A program made the translations under genes and the position numbers. A stretch of 64,000 bases of DNA from Phlebotomus papatasi. Taxonomy: Eukaryota; Arthropoda; Insecta; Diptera; Psychodidae. This document shows positions 1-10,200 of this stretch, in pieces. Positions within the stretch are counted from its first letter, which is position 1, and each line of letters starts with the position of its first letter. Location of the stretch: NCBI RefSeq assembly GCF_024763615.1, contig NC_077223.1, forward strand, positions 18,042,001-18,106,000, read 5' to 3'. The notes under the pieces are model-generated. The model was given only the letters and a program-made list of their open reading frames with translations, was not told the origin of the DNA and did no database searches.

Positions 1-382
1 CAGTATTTGGGAGATATTTTAATTTTATAGATTGATGATTTTGGTATATATTTTTGTGGACGTTTTTGGTTTTTAAAGGATTTTCTACACAGGATACTGG
101 TCAAAATAGGCCTAAAGGCCTAAGACCTTGGTAAGGGGGGACAGGTAAGGGGGGAAACAAAAAAAAAACAATTATGCAAGTTTGCCTACCATTGGGAGTC
201 AATTTATGAAATCTTTTTTTTGAAATATGCCTGAATCGCCTGAATGTATACTACGTTGTGAAGCGGGAAATTTGAAAAGATTTTGCTACTTTTCAGAATA
301 AAACTTTAATTTCTTTTATTAAGGTAAATTTTTTAAATATTCTATCCATTTATTAAAGAAGTCTGGCCAAAGAGTACTGTTT
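1..382. other. AT-rich non-coding stretch, no recognised feature
   Basis: No open reading frame with family resemblance and no terminal inverted repeat was found here. It lies to the left of the first identifiable repeat. Confidence 0.5.
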
Positions 383-544
383 GTTAATGCATTTCTATTA
401 AACAGTTGAATCTTTTTGTTTGAACTACTTTTATTCCGCGCAAAATTCGTTCTACGGCCGATTTATTCAAAAGAAAGCCCCTGTGGGTATGCAATTTTTT
501 TCGCGTTTTTTCGGTCCCGAAAATGTGCGTAATCCCGGGACTGA
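383..544 (+). repeat. Direct repeat, left copy (uninterrupted)
   Basis: This stretch is repeated at 1760-2177. Both copies begin GTTAATGCATTTCTATT and end with CCCGGGACTGA. The left copy is uninterrupted and carries the intact TA at 464-465 where the right copy has a 234-bp insertion, so it serves as the empty site. The right copy also has about 20 extra bases near its CGCACG segment. Confidence 0.85.
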
Positions 545-1756
545 AGCTAGCTATACATTAGACATATTTCTTTTCAATATCAAATATTGACAAAGATTGC
601 CTCCACATTGCAAAGATTTATTGACATAAATGTTTCAATATTGAAGAAAATTGTACAGTGTGTATGCAAATATTGAAATATTTGTTTCAATATGGAACAT
701 TTTATTCAATATTTTATTTCATTATTTTGAATGGCTACAAACTAGGCCAAATTATGTCAATAAAAATTTTCAAAGTCACATTGAAATAAAATTTCAAAGA
801 AATTCTAAATATCAAATTGATTTGATATTTCCTTCAATATTTTTTAATGGTCAGGAATCTTCGTCCTTCAGAACATCACAGAACTGCTCGATTTTCCTTG
901 TTCATGAATGAAAACACATCCAAGATCAAAATCCAAGTCAAGACACATCTCTCCTGCTTCCTCCAGAAATCCCAGATTCTTGGAATTTGGTTATATATTT
1001 TGTTCAATCTCCTCAAGAACCCAACATGGTCAGCACTAATCACCTGCTTCCTCCAGAAAATCTCAGAACTTCTGGGGTTTTCTTGAATATTATGCCCAAA
1101 CAAAGCACTTCAGATACATTCTGTGGTCAGATGATTCCTGGAGCTTCCTCCAAGAAATTCCCGATCTTCTGGGATTTTTTTGAATATTATATCAAAAACC
1201 AGTCAGATACGTTAGGTGGTCAGAGGATTCCTGGAGCTTCCTCCAGGAAATCCCAGTCTTCTGGATTTTTTTGAAAACAAGAAAATCCCAGAAGATCTGG
1301 GATTTCCTGGAGGAAGCTCCAGGAATCCTCTGACCACAGAAAGTATCTGAAGTGCTTTGGGTATAATGAACAAGAAAATCCCAGAAGATCTGGGATTTCT
1401 GGAGAAAGCTCAAAAAATCCTCTGACCACAGAAAGTATCTGAAGTGTTTTTGACATAATATACAAGAAAATCCCAGAAGACTGGGATTTCCTGGAGGAAG
1501 CTGGAGAAATCTTCTGACCAACTTGAGTATTTTTGGGTGTTCTTGTCAAAATACGGAAGAAAATCCCAGAAGATCTGTAAATTCCTGACTATACTGGTGT
1601 TTTTAATATTGAAGTTTTAATATTGAAGTCAATTTGTTTAGTGTGTAGGCAATTATTGAAATATTGGTTTCAATATTCGCTTCAATATTGAAGTTTCTTT
1701 TCAATGTCACTTTGAAATGCTATTATTTCAATAATTTGTCTAATGTGTAGACAGCT
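545..1756. mobile_element. MITE family A, long copy, with TIRs beginning AAGCT
   Basis: The left end (AAGCTAGCTATACATTAGAC) and the reverse complement of the right end (AAGCTGTCTACACATTAGAC) form imperfect terminal inverted repeats. A second copy with the same ends and subterminal CAATATTGAA-rich arms lies at 25891-26915 inside a CMTR2 intron. No transposase coding is visible, so it is a non-autonomous element. It sits exactly between the two copies of the direct repeat 383-544 / 1760-2177. The superfamily cannot be assigned from the sequence. Confidence 0.8.
955..1550. repeat. Array of ~95-bp modules in opposite orientations forming a giant hairpin
   Basis: Inside the family A element, a module containing CTTCCTCCAGGAAATCCCAG, TCTTCTGGGATTTT and TGGTCAGAGGATTCCTGGAG recurs about three times in one orientation up to about 1268, then about three times inverted. 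Each module also contains the palindrome-like AAATCCCAGATCTTCTGGGATTT core in pieces. A transcript would fold into a long, nearly perfect hairpin. A shorter version is at 26300-26640. Confidence 0.8.
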
Positions 1757-1759
1757 TTA

Positions 1760-2177
1760 GTTAATGCATTTCTATTAAACAGTTGAATCTTTTTGTTTGA
1801 ACTACTTTTATTTCGCGCGAAATTCGTTCTACGGCCGATTTACAGTAGACTCTCTCTCAATCGGGAATATGGGGCAAAATGTCATCCGGTTTAGCGATAG
1901 ATTTGGGCGTCAAAGCCTTTGTAATTTCCACAAAAAGCGCTCAATTATAAAGAATCACGATAAAATAGGAAGAACTACGGCGAATTTGAGCGAATTAGCT
2001 TCATAATTAAACGTGAAAATTGTCAACAAAATTTGTCGCCCGATTGAAAAAGAGCCGATTGAGTGAGAGTCTACTGTATTCAAAAGAAAGCCCCTGTGGG
2101 TATACAAATTTTCTCGATGCATAATGCCATTTCGCACGTTTTTTCGGTCCCAAAAATGTGCGTAATCCCGGGACTGA
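1760..2177 (+). repeat. Direct repeat, right copy, interrupted by a MITE
   Basis: Second copy of 383-544. It is split at its TA dinucleotide by the element at 1843-2076; sequence before and after the insertion matches the left copy closely. Confidence 0.85.
1843..2076. mobile_element. MITE family B (CAGTAGACTC ends), TA target duplication
   Basis: A 234-bp element with terminal inverted repeats CAGTAGACTCTCTCTCAATC and its near complement, flanked by TA on both sides (1841-1842, 2077-2078). The uninterrupted paralogous site at 464-465 has a single TA, which directly demonstrates insertion with TA duplication, as in Tc1/mariner and pogo-type elements. Further copies: 35812-36055 and 45297-45533. 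No coding capacity. Confidence 0.92.
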
Positions 2178-2226
2178 GTGTAGTGCGCCTTGTCCCTTGT
2201 GCCGCTTCCCTTGCAATTGCGCGACA

Positions 2227-2239
2227 TTTCCCGCCAAAA
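2227..2239 (+). promoter_or_regulatory. E2F-like site upstream of the pseudokinase gene
   Basis: TTTCCCGCCAAAA matches the core of E2F binding sites and lies about 260 bases before the ATG of the next gene. A similar TTCCCGCCAAAA occurs upstream of STRAP. Function is inferred from the motif alone. Confidence 0.4.
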
Positions 2240-2495
2240 AAAATAAGAGAATTTCTCTCAAGAGAGATTCAGAGAATGTAACGGATTTTTGCAAATCTTT
2301 TGATAAAAATCTCGTTTTGGGATGGGCTTTTCTCTCCAACTCCCAATTCCATCTGGCCATTGTCTGCCCTAGTCTCGCCATTTAGGGACAAAGGAGGTTT
2401 TTGTGGAGTTTTCTTGTGTCGTCCCTGAGTTTTTCCACGCATATTACGTGGAAAATTACGTGTTTGTGATTGTTAAAAGTGTTTCCAAGTGTAAA

Positions 2496-3878
2496 ATGCT
2501 ATTTCCCACGTGGGATGATAAGTTTGATTACCCAGCTGAGGGGGATTCCTTCATTCACCATCCGGTGAAAGTGCTTCCCATCCACGTGAGGGAGAATTTG
2601 GCCAGAATTCTCGATTCCACGTGCAAATTAAAAGTACTTTATGGGTACTTTAAATTGATGTATACGTACACACGGTGTGGACTGACTCCAGGATCATACT
2701 TGATGATGAGACTCTGTGATTCCGATTGTACGATAACGGATCTTTTCGTTTATCTGGCCAGAGTCAAGTGCGTAAGAGGTATGCTCCCACTAAAAGAGTA
2801 TGTGGATGAAAAGTATCAGATCCTCCTAGAAGAATCCACCGATCTCAAGATTTTCCTCAAGAAACTATCCCTGCAACTGGAGTATGACTACCGCAAGAAC
2901 TACCTACCGGCAAATGGGGCCGTAGAACGAGGAGCAATCCGCCCGATTGATATCTGTGACTACATTTACAGCGTTGATACCACGATACTCATGTCCTATC
3001 GCACCATTGAGAAATTAACGGATAAATTTAAACCTTCCCTAATTGTCCAGAAAGGTACCTTCAACACCCACTACAAAGCAGAAGTGCGTGGAAAGAAGTT
3101 GCTGATTAAAAAATTCCACTTTTGCCAATTAGGGCACTTTGAGATCAATACGCATCAATTGGAGATGGCCCTCAAAGACATAAAGTACATGCAGATCTAT
3201 CGACATGAGAATGTCCTGAGACTCTGGGGATTTGGCTTTCAGGCAGATGAGATGTGCTTAGTTTACACATATGCCTTGCAATACAGCCTATACTACCACA
3301 TCAACATGATCTATCCGGTGGAGAATCCCTTACCCTTTTACCGAAGATTCTTCATTTGTCGTGGAATTGCCAAGGGAATCAACTATTTGCACACCCACCG
3401 AGATCTCCCGCTCATTCATCTCAATATCCGCCCACACAATATTTTACTAGACATCGACCTAACGCCTAAGATTGCCAACTTCAGCCTAGCCAGGGAAGGA
3501 CCTCTGCCACGCGATCCGCCCATGCCAACAGATAATCTCTACGAAATTATCGCCTATTACCCCATGGAATACATCTTCTGGCCCCACTATGTCTCCACAA
3601 AACTCGATATCTACAGCTTTGGGGTAACGGTTATGCAGCTACTCGCTTGCCAAGTTGAGGATGATCCCGATGGCAGACATATTCGCAACTATATCCACAA
3701 TCTCATCAATCGCGATCGATCAGTAGAGCACGTGATTGATATGAGGGACCGACCCGATCCTACGGCCAGAGCCATTGCTGTCCGAATAATATATATGGCC
3801 TACCTCTGCACAAAGCACAATTATAGCCTGAGGCCCGAAATGAAGAGCATCTACACACGTCTTCGGCAAATGTTTTAA
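2496..3878 (+). CDS. Pelle/IRAK-like death-domain pseudokinase, single exon
   Basis: A 460-residue intronless reading frame. The ATG at 2496 is chosen; the frame is open upstream to a GTG at 2403, but eukaryotic initiation there is unlikely. Residues ~20-110 look like a death domain of the Pelle/IRAK type (an ITDLFVYLARV-like helix). Residues ~180-455 are kinase-like: a degenerate glycine loop near 186, the beta-3 lysine retained as LLIKK (K205), but the catalytic loop reads HLNIRPHNILLD with Asn310 in place of the catalytic Asp, and the DFG motif is NFS (328-330). The following AREGP resembles Pelle. The C-lobe LDIYSFG (370-376) is intact. Length is close to Pelle (about 500). By family knowledge Pelle acts downstream of Toll through MyD88/Tube; this protein is expected to be catalytically dead and to act, if at all, as a death-domain scaffold or decoy. 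Lack of introns suggests a retrocopy, though the long open frame argues for constraint. Confidence 0.85.
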   Translation: MLFPTWDDKFDYPAEGDSFIHHPVKVLPIHVRENLARILDSTCKLKVLYGYFKLMYTYTRCGLTPGSYLMMRLCDSDCTITDLFVYLARVKCVRGMLPLKEYVDEKYQILLEESTDLKIFLKKLSLQLEYDYRKNYLPANGAVERGAIRPIDICDYIYSVDTTILMSYRTIEKLTDKFKPSLIVQKGTFNTHYKAEVRGKKLLIKKFHFCQLGHFEINTHQLEMALKDIKYMQIYRHENVLRLWGFGFQADEMCLVYTYALQYSLYYHINMIYPVENPLPFYRRFFICRGIAKGINYLHTHRDLPLIHLNIRPHNILLDIDLTPKIANFSLAREGPLPRDPPMPTDNLYEIIAYYPMEYIFWPHYVSTKLDIYSFGVTVMQLLACQVEDDPDGRHIRNYIHNLINRDRSVEHVIDMRDRPDPTARAIAVRIIYMAYLCTKHNYSLRPEMKSIYTRLRQMF

Positions 3879-3983
3879 AAGAAAAGAAGCCCCTCCCATC
3901 GCTTGATTGTGCGACTTAAAAAAATGTATTGTAAAATTAATGGTTTTCATTTTGAGGCTGGAAATATTTTGAATCAAATATGT

Positions 3984-4037
3984 AATAAAAAATATATTTG
4001 AGGTGCTCTAAAATTTGAAAAGAAACGACTGAATAAA
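3984..4037 (+). terminator. Polyadenylation signals of the pseudokinase gene
   Basis: AATAAA at 3984-3989 and again at 4032-4037, 106 and 154 bases after the stop codon. These are plausible cleavage signals, though chance AATAAA is common in DNA this AT-rich. Confidence 0.5.
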
Positions 4038-4407
4038 TGTAAACTTAAGTGCAAAGAAAATAAAAATATTTTTTTTTATCGTCAATTGCTAATGATTAAC
4101 TGTAAAGGATAAGTCGACGACTCAGAATATAAGTCGAACAACTCGATTTTTCACAAAAATCGTTTAAGTTAATATTATACTTGAAAGTTAATTATTTTCA
4201 AAGTTATAGAGATTTTAAATCTCAAAAATTCTATACTCCGCATGTAAAATCTCAGCTTCAAATTGCTCTCCTGTAAAATTTGGTTACTGCGAATTATTCG
4301 TTTCTTTTTCTGAGCGATCGAAGTAAAAAATTATTTGAAAAGAAAAAAGTAAAAGAAATATCAAATGAATAATATAGTTAAAGATTGGAAAAGGGTAATT
4401 TGTTTAA

Positions 4408-5328
4408 CCCTTTAAGGACGATGAGACACTTTTCGGTGACCGAAAATCAACAATAAAAATAAAACTGATAAATAAAATCAATGAAACGTCTTACTGTGTT
4501 ATCACACTTGCACATTAAAATTTTAATATGATTCACATTAATTGTCGCTGGTGAGAGTCCAAATGTATAATTTGTGTGTTTGAATCATTTTATATTCAAA
4601 ATTTGATCTATTTGTTGATAAAAAGGTTGACTTGGCCCGCAAAATTTGATATAAATTGATTTATAACATTAATGCGAAAAATTAATGCGATTTTCTCTTT
4701 AATTTTTTAATGTGAAAAATATTTATGCTTTAGGTAAATTTAAACTTATTTTTGCAGGCCAAGTCCACTTCTTTATCAATAAATAGAAAAACCTCAAATA
4801 TTAGGTGACTCAAAGACACAAATAACATATTTGGACGCTCACAAGCGACAATTAATGTGAATCACATTAAAATTTTAATGTGCAAGTGTGATAACGAAAG
4901 TTACATCGAGTCTGATTCGATGTGTTTTTTGCGTCTATGGCCTATAGGGGCAAAAATAGCCTAAAAATTTAAGTAATTTTTCTAACGATACCAATGTATA
5001 ATAATTTTCGCTCTAATGAAAAATATTAAGTATATAAGTATAGAACTTTCTATTCCCAAGAGGGCTTTGGTTAAAAAAAATTGGAAATATAAATTATTAA
5101 TTAAATCATATAACCTATCAGTGTTGTCATTTGAAAATTCGCCACTCTTGAGCTTAAATATTTAGAATATAGCAAATAGTTGGTGATTTGCAAAAAATAT
5201 TCTAGATTTTTACAACCTTCTACTTTACGATTACGTATAAATATTAGGGAATAACTTTAGGTAGTCAGGAAAAATCATGTTCTCTATGGGTTACGGGTGA
5301 CCCAATCGTCCTAAAACGATTAAAAAGG
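4408..5328. mobile_element. TTAA-flanked MITE family P (CCCTTTAAGGACG ends), interrupted copy
   Basis: The left end is TTAA-CCCTTTAAGGACGATGAGAC; the right end, read inverted, gives CCCTTTTTAATCG followed by AGGACGATTGGGTCACC. The right flank is TTCA, so the target duplication has decayed. Other copies: 15615-16128, 17474-17611, 30163-31935 and 34809-35324. TTAA targets and CCC-starting ends fit piggyBac-like elements. A hairpin element sits inside at 4499-4894. Confidence 0.7.
4499..4894. mobile_element. Nested hairpin MITE with long inverted arms
   Basis: Starts TTATCACACTTGCACATTAA and ends with its complement. The left arm of more than 50 bases (through the CACATTAATTGTCGCT segment) is mirrored with few mismatches, and weaker complementarity continues inward through CTTGGCC / GGCCAAG segments. 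It is inserted in the TTAA-flanked element 4408-5328. No coding potential. Confidence 0.8.
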
Positions 5329-5471
5329 GTTCAAATTTAAAGTTTAAAATGAAATGAATGATCAAGACAAGAAGATTGATCGAATTCAAGATCAGATTTG
5401 ATTTTTTGCTATTTGTATACTTTTCGTTCTACTTTAGAATGCTTTAATTTTAACTTAAGCTTCCTGGCTAA

Positions 5472-5606
5472 TACACGCAGAGAAATTATGCTCTCGATTC
5501 AATCGCAAAATGGGATAATTTTGGGATATTTTTGAGATAAAAATCGTGGAATTGAAACAATCCCATGGGGATTGAATCTGGGTAATTGGAAATTTCTCTG
5601 CGTGTA
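5472..5606. mobile_element. Small MITE with 16-bp perfect TIRs
   Basis: TACACGCAGAGAAATT (5472-5487) is exactly inverted at 5591-5606. The total is 135 bp with no coding; only one copy was noticed. Confidence 0.65.
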
Positions 5607-5754
5607 CAAGGTAAGACGTTACTATGGCAATTCTATAATTAAAGGCATTATGCATGGTTTTTAATGAAACCTTTGTTCAAGTGCATAAAATAAGTCCTTA
5701 ATAAGTACTTATCAAGACCTAAATTAAAGTACTCAATAAATAGTAATATTTTAA

Positions 5755-6003
5755 CACTGAGAAAAAAAGAGGATGCGATTAACTTTTTTTCCTCATAACC
5801 TTAACACTTTTTAGGTGTAAAAAATATATCAACATTTTTATTGTTAATTTTACATCTTTTTAAGGGTAAAATTAACATGAAAAAGGGTAACTTTAACCCC
5901 TAATACACCTAAAAAGGATAATATTTACACCGATTTTGGATCACTGCAGGGTAAACTTAACATTTCTGGAATATTATTTTAACTTTTTCGGATTTCTCTC
6001 AGT
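5755..6003 (-). mobile_element. MITE family C (CACTGAGA ends)
   Basis: One of seven ~250-bp copies in this window. Ends are CACTGAGA; characteristic internal motifs are ACATTCCGGAAATGTTA, GTGTAAATATTACCC and AAAGGTGTAAAATTAACAT. Other copies: 12684-12935, 18028-18280, 18464-18719, 26984-27237, 48984-49237 and 56397-56647. Target duplications are not clear by eye. No coding. Confidence 0.88.
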
Positions 6004-6242
6004 CAGTGAATGGCTTCGTACACCTGTGTGGTTAGGTACCCATCGAGCGCGCGTCCCCAGGTGGTTGTAGGGAATGGTTGTAGTTGGTCCTACAACCTGC
6101 TACAGTTTATTTGGAAATAGCTAGGCACAAATTGGCATCTTTGCGTAGGAGAAGTCCTTAGTGAATACTAAATCGCGGACTACCGAATAGATGGATTGCA
6201 TCCGTGCGCATGAATTGCACAGGAAACGACATATGCTAGACA

Positions 6243-6548
6243 ATGGAAAACCTGTTGCTTCAACCGTTAGTCCCGGACCGGGGTTCTAGTGGACCGGGGA
6301 CCACTAGAACTACAAACGAAACTCTAGCTAGAGTGTCCTTAGGTTTGGTAAACCTACCCACGACTACAATGCTATTTCAAAATGGCTACATGGGATATCT
6401 GCAAACTATTGTGAAGCGGCATCAACCTCAGGACAGACCTAAGACATGGTGGCTGAAACAAATTCAGGATCTTGCCTTAGACCGCCTTGGGACTGAGCGC
6501 GAATTATCTTCCTGGAATGGTGGAGGATCAAAAGGCCGGGGCTGTTAA
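6243..6548 (+). pseudogene. Possible C-terminal remnant of a LINE-type ORF
   Basis: A 101-codon frame is more GC-rich than its surroundings. It contains DRPKTWWLKQIQDLAL, which resembles the tail of insect/vertebrate LINE ORF2 proteins (pattern GRPRxxWxxQIxxDL). The surrounding 6000-6550 also has unusual composition for the window. No reverse transcriptase motifs are present, and the assignment is tentative. Confidence 0.35.
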
Positions 6549-7251
6549 CCTGCGTGTCAAACTATTTAATTAATGACTTGTACAAAGATCTTAATTAAGT
6601 ACTTGCTGTTAAGATTCAGTCATACCATTGTATTTTCGTTATTCACCACAAAACGCTGACTTATCTCATTTTGATATTGTTTTAATTGTGCTATTCGTTA
6701 GATTTATTTCTCTTAGGAGTCTCCCTCTCGAAAGTAATTTAAGGAGTAATGAGCAAAGCCTTTATGAAGCCATACTCGAGTACTACACAACTCGAGTTAA
6801 TTTTCAGTCTCCTGTTTGGGGAAACTAAAGTCAAGTGTTCACAATAAAATTGATTGGAAACCTATTGTAAGGAAGAGCACCACAAGTTGAAATATTAAAA
6901 GACCTTCTCTATATTTAGTTTATAAGCCCCAAAACACTATTTGGTATTTTTGTATACATATGCTAATTGGTATTAAATATTCATTTAATTTGTTACTTTT
7001 AACACTAAATTTTGTAGGGGGCGGGGCCTATTTTACATGGGATCTTATTTCATTACCAATGTAAATATCGGAGGTAATATTTTTGGGAGGGAGTTATAAT
7101 ATATCTGTCCATCTAAAATAATTGATCATGACTCCTGAGGGGGCGTGGCCTAAAATTATTGACATATAGAGCTTACTCATTTAATAAAATATTAAAAATT
7201 CCAATAATACTATGGATGAAACCATAAATTAAAATGTTATATTTTTTAAAG
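6549..7251. other. Non-coding interval before the AGXT2 coding exon
   Basis: No exon could be supported. It contains two G-rich motifs (GGGGGCGGGGCC near 7018 and GGGGGCGTGGCC near 7138) of the recurrent class described in the findings. The missing first AGXT2 exon may lie here or further upstream. Confidence 0.4.
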
Positions 7252-10200
7252 ACATACCCCTGCGAGGCCTCACAACATCAGCCACAAGTTCCCAACTGCC
7301 TTCACTTCCAGTAAGTGACTTCGAAGCTCCTGCGTATCGAGGTCCGACGTATGAAAAAATTGTTGAACTGCAAAAGACAAGGCTGACACCCAACGTGACT
7401 CCTTATTATAAGAAGCCCCTGCTTATTCATTCCGGTCGAATGCAGTGGCTCTTCGATCATGAGGGTCGAAAGTACCTGGATATGTTTGGAGGAATTGTAA
7501 CGGTATCTGTTGGACACTGCCATCCAAAAATCAATGCTGCCTTAGCTGATCAAATGGACACACTCTGGCACACCACAAATATCTACATGCATCCCAAGAT
7601 TCACGAATATGCCTACAGGATCACTGAGACAATGCCTGGAAACCTCAAGAAGGTGTACTTTGTGAATTCTGGGAGTGAAGCTAATGATCTCGCAATTCTC
7701 ATGGCACGTCTACATACCGGAAACCATGAGATTATTTCCTTCAGGAATGCCTATCATGGAGCATCACCACTCACAATGGGCATAACTGCTCATTCCACGT
7801 GGCGCTTCCCACTTCCTGGTGTCAGCAACGGGATCATTCATGCTATGAATCCTGATCCCTTTCTCGGACACTGGGGCGGGAAATATTGTCGGGATTCCAT
7901 CGCCCAGACAATTAGGGAATGCAACTGTGAAGATGGGAACTCATGTGAAGCCTCGGATAAGTACTATCATGAACTGGAACAGATTTTTAGATTCTCCCTT
8001 CCTCGTGGGAAAGTTGCAGGGATGTTTGCTGAATCAATTCAGGGTGTTGGAGGAACTGTGCAGTATCCAAAGGGATACATCAAAAAAGCGGCTAAACTTG
8101 TGAGAGCGAATGGAGGAATTTTCATTTCGGACGAAGTCCAGTCAGGATTTGGGCGTACGGGAGATCATTTTTGGGGCTTCCAAGAACATGGAATCATTCC
8201 GGATATTGTGACATGTGCTAAGGGGATTGGCAATGGATTCCCTATCGGAGCTGTGATTACAACTCCTGAGATAGCTCAGTGCCTCGACAGAGCGCTGCAC
8301 TTCAACACTTTCGGCGGGAATCCTCTGGCCAGTGCTGTGGGCATAGCTGTGTTGGATGTTATTGAGGAAGAAGAACTTCAGAAGAATTCCAAAATTGTGG
8401 GAACTTGTCTGATCAAGGGTCTTCTTGAGCTTCAGAAGAAATATGAAATCATTGGTGATGTGAGAGGGAAGGTGAGTCTCTTTGGAATCTTTTATTGAAA
8501 TCAGAAAAAAAAACTATAGGGGAGACTGGGGCAAAAAGTCACAAAACGGATATTTTATTTTTTTATAAGCTACTCGAGCGCTTCAAAAATTTCTAATTAG
8601 CGCAGTTTTATAGGAAATTTACCGCTCTACAACTTTGTGAAAGTAATTTTCCTCTATTTTGTAAGGAAATACGTTTATCGAGCCAATTTCTAAGAGGTAA
8701 TTTTGTGACTACTCTCAAAAATGCTGGGGCAAAAAGTAACAGACATTGAGTATTAAAATATTTTGATTCGCTTCATCACAGGCTTTCGTAAATTTGAAAA
8801 AATGCCTAGAGGATATATTTTCATAGAAAATTTATTCATCTACACCTTTGTAGAACACCTTTTTCTCTGCGAGAAAAGTGAGATAACTCTTTCCGGACCA
8901 CAACATATCCAACGAACGAATTTCAGTAAAACTCACTTTATTGTAACTCTTAGTGGTCAAATATGATATTTTTGTAGAGAAAGAATTTTAGCCGCCTCTG
9001 GGAAATTGAAAAACTCAAGGGTACTCTCGTCGCCAAAAGAACGCAAAGGATACAAACTTCAATTTTCCCAAAGCCAATATTATCGATTTTGTAAACTATT
9101 TGTGCGTGTCAAAGAACTCCTGTACGATGTTGATAACTAAAACAAGGTGAATTATTGACCAGTATCTTCTGTGATGTCCAGGAAGTGCTAAAAAAGACAC
9201 CCAGCTCCTGCTTGTAAACAGATTCCTCACATAACACTTTAAAACACATTTCTTTCAACACGATGTTATTGTAGACACATTAAGCTTTCTCAAGAGTCAA
9301 AAAAAACCCTTCGTGGACAATCAGAATTCATTAAAATCAGGAAAAACTTCCCGGAAAGCAATCTCCCACGCTGCCAAATGTCAAAATTATCGGCCATATT
9401 GGCAGAAATGTCGCTACCGCTTGGAATTTTCTTACAAGGTTGGTGTCAAAAAGCAAATGGCGGGCATTGGCGGGATAACCTTACATTTGACCTCTAGATT
9501 TTTGTAGACGAGAGAGTACCCATAGAATTTGAACAAGTTTTTTGAAAATTTAAGAAAAAATTGTTTTTCGAATTTATGTAATCTGTAATTGTTAGTTGTC
9601 ATACTAGAGGTTTTTCCTCATTCGGGTCTAGAAATATCAAAAAAGTCACAATATCTGCAAGGAAGCAGAAAACCGAAAATTCACGTTTTTTATATCCTAG
9701 ATTTGGACATCCTTATAGTTTATAATTTTGTAATCATCCACAAGAATCGAAATTTAATCGATTCTAAATAGTCTAAAAAAAATATTTTTTCCATGGGTAC
9801 CCAGAGTCCCAAAGGAGACGAAAGAGATAACGAGAAAAGCGCTTTTAAAGCTATTTTAGAAAAAAAAACACACAAAAGACTGCAAATCGTTTGACCAATG
9901 CAAACAAAAAGCGGCGAGACATGATAATGACGTTTCTTTTCGCCGTGACACATCAGAAATTGCTTCGCTTTTTTGTTACTTTTTGCTCTATACCTTATGT
10001 TACTTTTTACCCCAAGTGGCCATTTTTAATAAAAGGATTTCTGAAGAAAAGAACTTTTGTGAAATTCTAAAATAGATAGCGGATTCGTATTCAAAAAGTC
10101 CAAATTATTTCGAAAATATTCACCAGTGCATCAATTTTGGAAAATAAGTAGGTAATAATTGTTATTTTCTGCAAGGAAAATATTTCAAAAATAGGGCTAA

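Noticed and set aside
2403..2495. N-terminal extension of the pseudokinase from a GTG
   Set aside because: Non-ATG start in a eukaryotic gene; hydrophobic 31 residues not seen in Pelle/IRAK proteins.
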